From Ensifer sp. BR816 (GTDB lineage Bacteria > Pseudomonadota > Alphaproteobacteria > Rhizobiales > Rhizobiaceae), in contig NZ_KB905370.1 of NCBI RefSeq assembly GCF_000378985.1, positions 3,124,604 to 3,188,603 of the forward strand: a stretch of DNA of 64,000 nt. Direction: 5' to 3'. Position 1 is the first letter of the stretch; each line of letters starts with the position of its first letter. The notes below the pieces were generated by a model. That model saw only the letters and a list, made by a program, of their open reading frames with translations. It did no database searches and was not told the DNA's origin. The position numbers were made by a program, and so were the translations under genes. Below are positions 61,437 through 64,000 of this stretch, piece by piece.

Positions 61437-63806
61437 ATGTCCATTTGGCAGTTGCTTGAACGGATGAGAGCGAGCCGCGAAGGTGCGGCATCACCCCCCT
61501 CTGCCCTGCCGGGCATCTCCCCCACAAGGGGGGAGATAGACGAGGCAGCTACCTCAGCGGACGAGCTCCAGGCGCATTCGTCAGCTTTGGGCGGCGCCAC
61601 CAAATCCGCCACGTTTTGCAGACCGGGGGCTAACCACTTGCCGATCTCCCCCCCTGTGGGGGAGATGCCCGGCAGGGCAGAGGGGGGTAGCACCGGCCCA
61701 ATCAATCCGGTCGGATCCCGACAGTTCCGGCTTCGAACAATCGTCCTAAGCACCTTGTCGACTGGCTTCATCCTGGCTGGTCTCGCCCTCGGCCTCGAAT
61801 GGGCGGACCGGGCATTCCCGCCGCCACTTGAGCGCGCCCAGATCTTCTCGCGCGAGGTTGTCGACAAGGATGGACGCCTGTTGCGCGCCTTCGCCACCCC
61901 CGACGGTCGCTGGCGGCTGAAGACGACGGTCAAGGATGTCGACCCGCGTTTCCTCGACATGCTTATCGCCTATGAGGATCAGCGGTTTCGCGATCACCAC
62001 GGCGTCGACCCGCTGGCGCTCGGACGGGCAGCGCTGCAATTCGTCACCAATGGCCGCATCGTTTCCGGCGCCTCGACGCTCTCGATGCAGGTGGCGCGGC
62101 TGATCGAGCCGCGCGAGCGGCGGACATGGACGGCGAAGCTGTTGCAGCTCGCACGCGCCATCCAGATCGAGCGGCGCCTCAGCAAGGATCAGATCCTCGA
62201 CCTTTATCTCACCCATGCCCCCTATGGCGGCAATCTCGAAGGCGTGCGTGCCGCAAGTCTCGCCTGGTTCGGCAAGGAGCCGCGCCGGCTCTCGGTCGGC
62301 GAGGCGGCCCTGCTCGTCGCGCTGCCGCAATTGCCCGAGAAGCGTCGCCCGGACCGCAACCTGGCGGCCGCCGATGCCGCACGAGAACGGGTGCTCGGCC
62401 GCGCCGCGGTCGCCAAAGTCATCGGCCAAGGCGAGGCGGAGCGCGCGGCGATGACCGCCATTCCGACCCGCCGGCTGCAACTGCCGGCCCATGCGGCGCA
62501 CCTCGCAGAAACTGCGCTTCGCAAGGACCCGAAGGCGCTCCGCCACGAGACGACGCTCCGACGCGAAATCCAGCGCGGACTGGAAGCGGTGGCGCAAGAG
62601 GGCGCTGAGCGGTTGGGGCCGAAGGTTTCCGTGGCAATGGTCATGGCCGATGCGAGAACCGGCGAGATCGTCGGCAAGGTCGGTTCGGCCGATTATTTCG
62701 ACGCCAGCCGATCCGGATGGATCGACATGACCCGGATCACCCGCTCGCCCGGATCGACGCTGAAACCGTTCATTTATGGGCTTGCCTTCGAAGAGGGCAT
62801 CGTCAGCCAGGAGACAATCATCGAGGATCGGCCGGCGGATTTCTTCGGCTATCGGCCCCGCAACTTCGACATGAGCTACCAGGGCGATGTCAGCGTGCGT
62901 GAGGCGCTGCAGCTTTCGCTCAATGTGCCGGCAATCCGGCTGCTCGATGCGGTCGGGCCGGCGCGGCTGATGGTGCGCTTCCGCCGTGCCGAGGTGCGGC
63001 CGAAGCTGCCGCCGAACGAAGCGCCGGGATTGGCCATCGGCCTCGGCGGCGTCGGCATCACGCTTCGCGATCTCGTGCAGCTTTACGCTGGCCTTGCCAA
63101 TCGCGGCTGGCCGGTTCGGCTCGGCGACGGTATCGAGGGAAAGCCGGGGTTGATCGACGGCGAGCCGCTGCTTTCGACGGTCGCCACCTGGCAGGTCGCC
63201 GACATCCTCTCCGGCGTGCTGCCTCCGGCCGGGACCCGCCAGCGCGGCATCGCCTACAAGACGGGCACCAGCTATGGCTATCGCGACGCCTGGTCGGTCG
63301 GCTTCGACGGCCGGTATGTGCTCGGGGTCTGGGTGGGGCGGCCGGACAATGGCGCCGTGCCGGGGCTGACCGGCTATGGCGCGGCCGCGCCGATCCTGTT
63401 TGAAGGCTTTGCCAAGACTGGCATCGCCATTACGCCGCTGCCGGATGCACCGGCCGGCGCCCTCCGCCTCGCCCAGGCCGACCTGCCGATCGGGCACCGG
63501 CGCTTCTCGTTGACGGCGAACGGCCTGCCATCGACATCGATACGCGAGGGCGCACCGCAGATCGTCTTCCCGCCGGAGGGAGCGCGCGTCGATCTCGGCG
63601 CAAGCGCCGGCCTGACACTCACGCCGCTGACGCTGAAAATGCAGGGCGGCCGGGCCCCGTTCCGCTGGCTGGCGAACGGCCAACCGCTGCCGGACGTGAC
63701 GCGCCGCCGCGTCAGCCAATGGCTGCCCGACGGCGGCGGCTATTCGACGCTGACCGTCATCGACGCGCTGGGCCGAGCCTCTACGGTGCGCGTTTTTGTC
63801 GAATGA
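61437..63806 (+). CDS. pbpC: Penicillin-binding protein 1C (PbpC) with repeat-encoded N-terminal insert
   Basis: 789 residues from the ATG at 61437. An N-terminal cytoplasmic tail of about 100 residues is followed by a TM helix (101-121), the GT51 transglycosylase (Glu180 in YEDQRF), the transpeptidase with Ser440-Thr-Leu-Lys443, SLN motif and Lys608-Thr-Gly, and a BiPBP C-terminal domain ending in VFVE. E. coli PbpC has only ~12 residues before its TM. Residues 19-84 are encoded by a palindromic repeat in frame (61493-61688). Start could be internal; the only later in-frame candidate is a TTG inside the TM region. Confidence 0.93.
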   Translation: MSIWQLLERMRASREGAASPPSALPGISPTRGEIDEAATSADELQAHSSALGGATKSATFCRPGANHLPISPPVGEMPGRAEGGSTGPINPVGSRQFRLRTIVLSTLSTGFILAGLALGLEWADRAFPPPLERAQIFSREVVDKDGRLLRAFATPDGRWRLKTTVKDVDPRFLDMLIAYEDQRFRDHHGVDPLALGRAALQFVTNGRIVSGASTLSMQVARLIEPRERRTWTAKLLQLARAIQIERRLSKDQILDLYLTHAPYGGNLEGVRAASLAWFGKEPRRLSVGEAALLVALPQLPEKRRPDRNLAAADAARERVLGRAAVAKVIGQGEAERAAMTAIPTRRLQLPAHAAHLAETALRKDPKALRHETTLRREIQRGLEAVAQEGAERLGPKVSVAMVMADARTGEIVGKVGSADYFDASRSGWIDMTRITRSPGSTLKPFIYGLAFEEGIVSQETIIEDRPADFFGYRPRNFDMSYQGDVSVREALQLSLNVPAIRLLDAVGPARLMVRFRRAEVRPKLPPNEAPGLAIGLGGVGITLRDLVQLYAGLANRGWPVRLGDGIEGKPGLIDGEPLLSTVATWQVADILSGVLPPAGTRQRGIAYKTGTSYGYRDAWSVGFDGRYVLGVWVGRPDNGAVPGLTGYGAAAPILFEGFAKTGIAITPLPDAPAGALRLAQADLPIGHRRFSLTANGLPSTSIREGAPQIVFPPEGARVDLGASAGLTLTPLTLKMQGGRAPFRWLANGQPLPDVTRRRVSQWLPDGGGYSTLTVIDALGRASTVRVFVE
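61493..61688. repeat. 196-bp palindromic repeat inside the pbpC reading frame
   Basis: Two 45-bp inverted arms, 61493-61537 and 61644-61688, match at 44 of 45 positions around a 106-base centre. The arms carry the CATCTCCCC-CACA-type core resembling rhizobial RIME-class elements. The whole element is translated in frame as PbpC residues 19-84, with no stop codon. Confidence 0.9.
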
Positions 63807-63818
63807 TGCTCGAAGCCC

Positions 63819-63851
63819 ATTGGTCGGAAGGACGCAGCGCTTCCGACCAAT
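63819..63851. terminator. Hairpin after pbpC
   Basis: Perfect 12-bp stem ATTGGTCGGAAG (63819-63830) / CTTCCGACCAAT (63840-63851) with a 9-base loop, 12 bases past the pbpC stop. No T-run follows on either strand. A transcript-end or RNA-stabilising structure between converging genes. Confidence 0.7.
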
Positions 63852-63862
63852 CACTCCCTCCA

Positions 63863-64000
63863 TCAGGCTGATAGGGCTGTCTTTGCTTCGGCGCCTCGCG
63901 GTTCGTGGCGCGGCGTCACCATCACCAGCGGCATCCCCGCCTCGAGGCAGGCCGCAATGAAGGCCTCCCGCGCCACCGCCGCCGGTGTCATCCTGTTCAG
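63863..64000 (-). CDS. Possible 3' end of a minus-strand gene (partial, unknown)
   Basis: An open minus-strand frame enters from the right edge and stops with TGA at 63863-63865, giving 45 visible C-terminal residues including REAFIAACLEAGMPLVMVTP. Third codon positions are strongly G/C, as in genuine genes of this DNA, and the stop lies just after the pbpC hairpin. Too little is visible to name a family. Confidence 0.45.
   Translation of the reverse strand: MNRMTPAAVAREAFIAACLEAGMPLVMVTPRHEPRGAEAKTALSA

Noticed and set aside
61746-63863. 705-codon minus-strand frame opposite pbpC
   Set aside because: PbpC motifs SxxK, SLN and KTG are in the sense frame; the antisense is Arg/Asp/Gly-rich shadow.
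1-64000. CRISPR arrays, tRNA/rRNA genes, transposases, integrases or phage genes
   Set aside because: None recognised. The only repeats are the palindromic elements at 53209 and 61493, neither with a protein-coding mobile gene.

Overview
This 64 kb window is GC-rich (roughly 62-63%) alphaproteobacterial DNA. It most resembles a chromid or megaplasmid of Sinorhizobium/Ensifer (pSymB type). That placement is inferred from gene content: a phoCDET-type phosphate/phosphonate ABC operon next to phn accessory genes and a hutIHGU histidine operon, many solute ABC operons with dedicated regulators, and rhizobial-style GC-rich palindromic repeats. No rRNA, tRNA, CRISPR array, transposase or integrase was seen. 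The window looks like ordinary catabolic and transport accessory DNA, not a mobile island.

Layout. 1-2.5 kb: an EmrAB-like efflux pair (its MFS gene is cut by the left edge) divergent from a TetR regulator across two near-identical palindromic operators. 2.8-4.2 kb: a possible FabMG-type enoyl-ACP reductase. 4.4-11.6 kb: a Pho-box region, phoC-phoD-phoE-phoT, then a DUF1045 2H phosphoesterase, phnM and phnN, ending at a clear terminator. The C-P lyase core genes are absent. 11.7-17.1 kb: hutI-hutH-hutG-hutU for histidine degradation. 17.1-26.0 kb: a two-armed locus. Its minus arm holds RidA, an RpiR regulator, an SDR, a GH20 hexosaminidase, an MlrC/M81 protein and an MFS (SET-like) transporter. 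Its plus arm holds an NTF2-like protein and a second MlrC/M81 protein. 26.1-29.6 kb: LysR, a second RidA, a class V aminotransferase and a degenerate SDR.

29.6-35.5 kb: a minus-strand sugar ABC operon (Gfo/Idh/MocA dehydrogenase, two permeases, binding protein, ATPase, GNAT). 35.6-39.5 kb: an OsmF/YehZYXW-like osmoprotectant ABC operon. 39.9-44.7 kb: DUF4126 protein with a flavin disulfide reductase-like enzyme, TauE/SafE permease, secreted unknown protein, DDAH and OsmC. 44.7-49.6 kb: DeoR, deoC, bipartite ALDH16-type dehydrogenase and FucU/RbsD mutarotase. 49.8-55.8 kb: GntR divergent from a polyamine-type ABC operon with an Asp/Glu/hydantoin racemase. 56-63.8 kb: bacterial alpha-2-macroglobulin plus pbpC. 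The right edge clips a minus-strand gene.

The most interesting system-level signal is regulatory. The RidA/NTF2-like intergenic region and the upstream region of the sugar ABC operon 11.5 kb away carry the same pair of GAAAA-x-AATTT-type sites with start-to-start spacing of exactly 72 bp, plus a shared TTGCGT-x-x-ACAAA element. This suggests that the RpiR protein encoded here controls both, linking the GH20/MlrC/RidA enzymes to the transporter. A second notable feature is a 196-bp palindromic element translated in frame near the N-terminus of PbpC.
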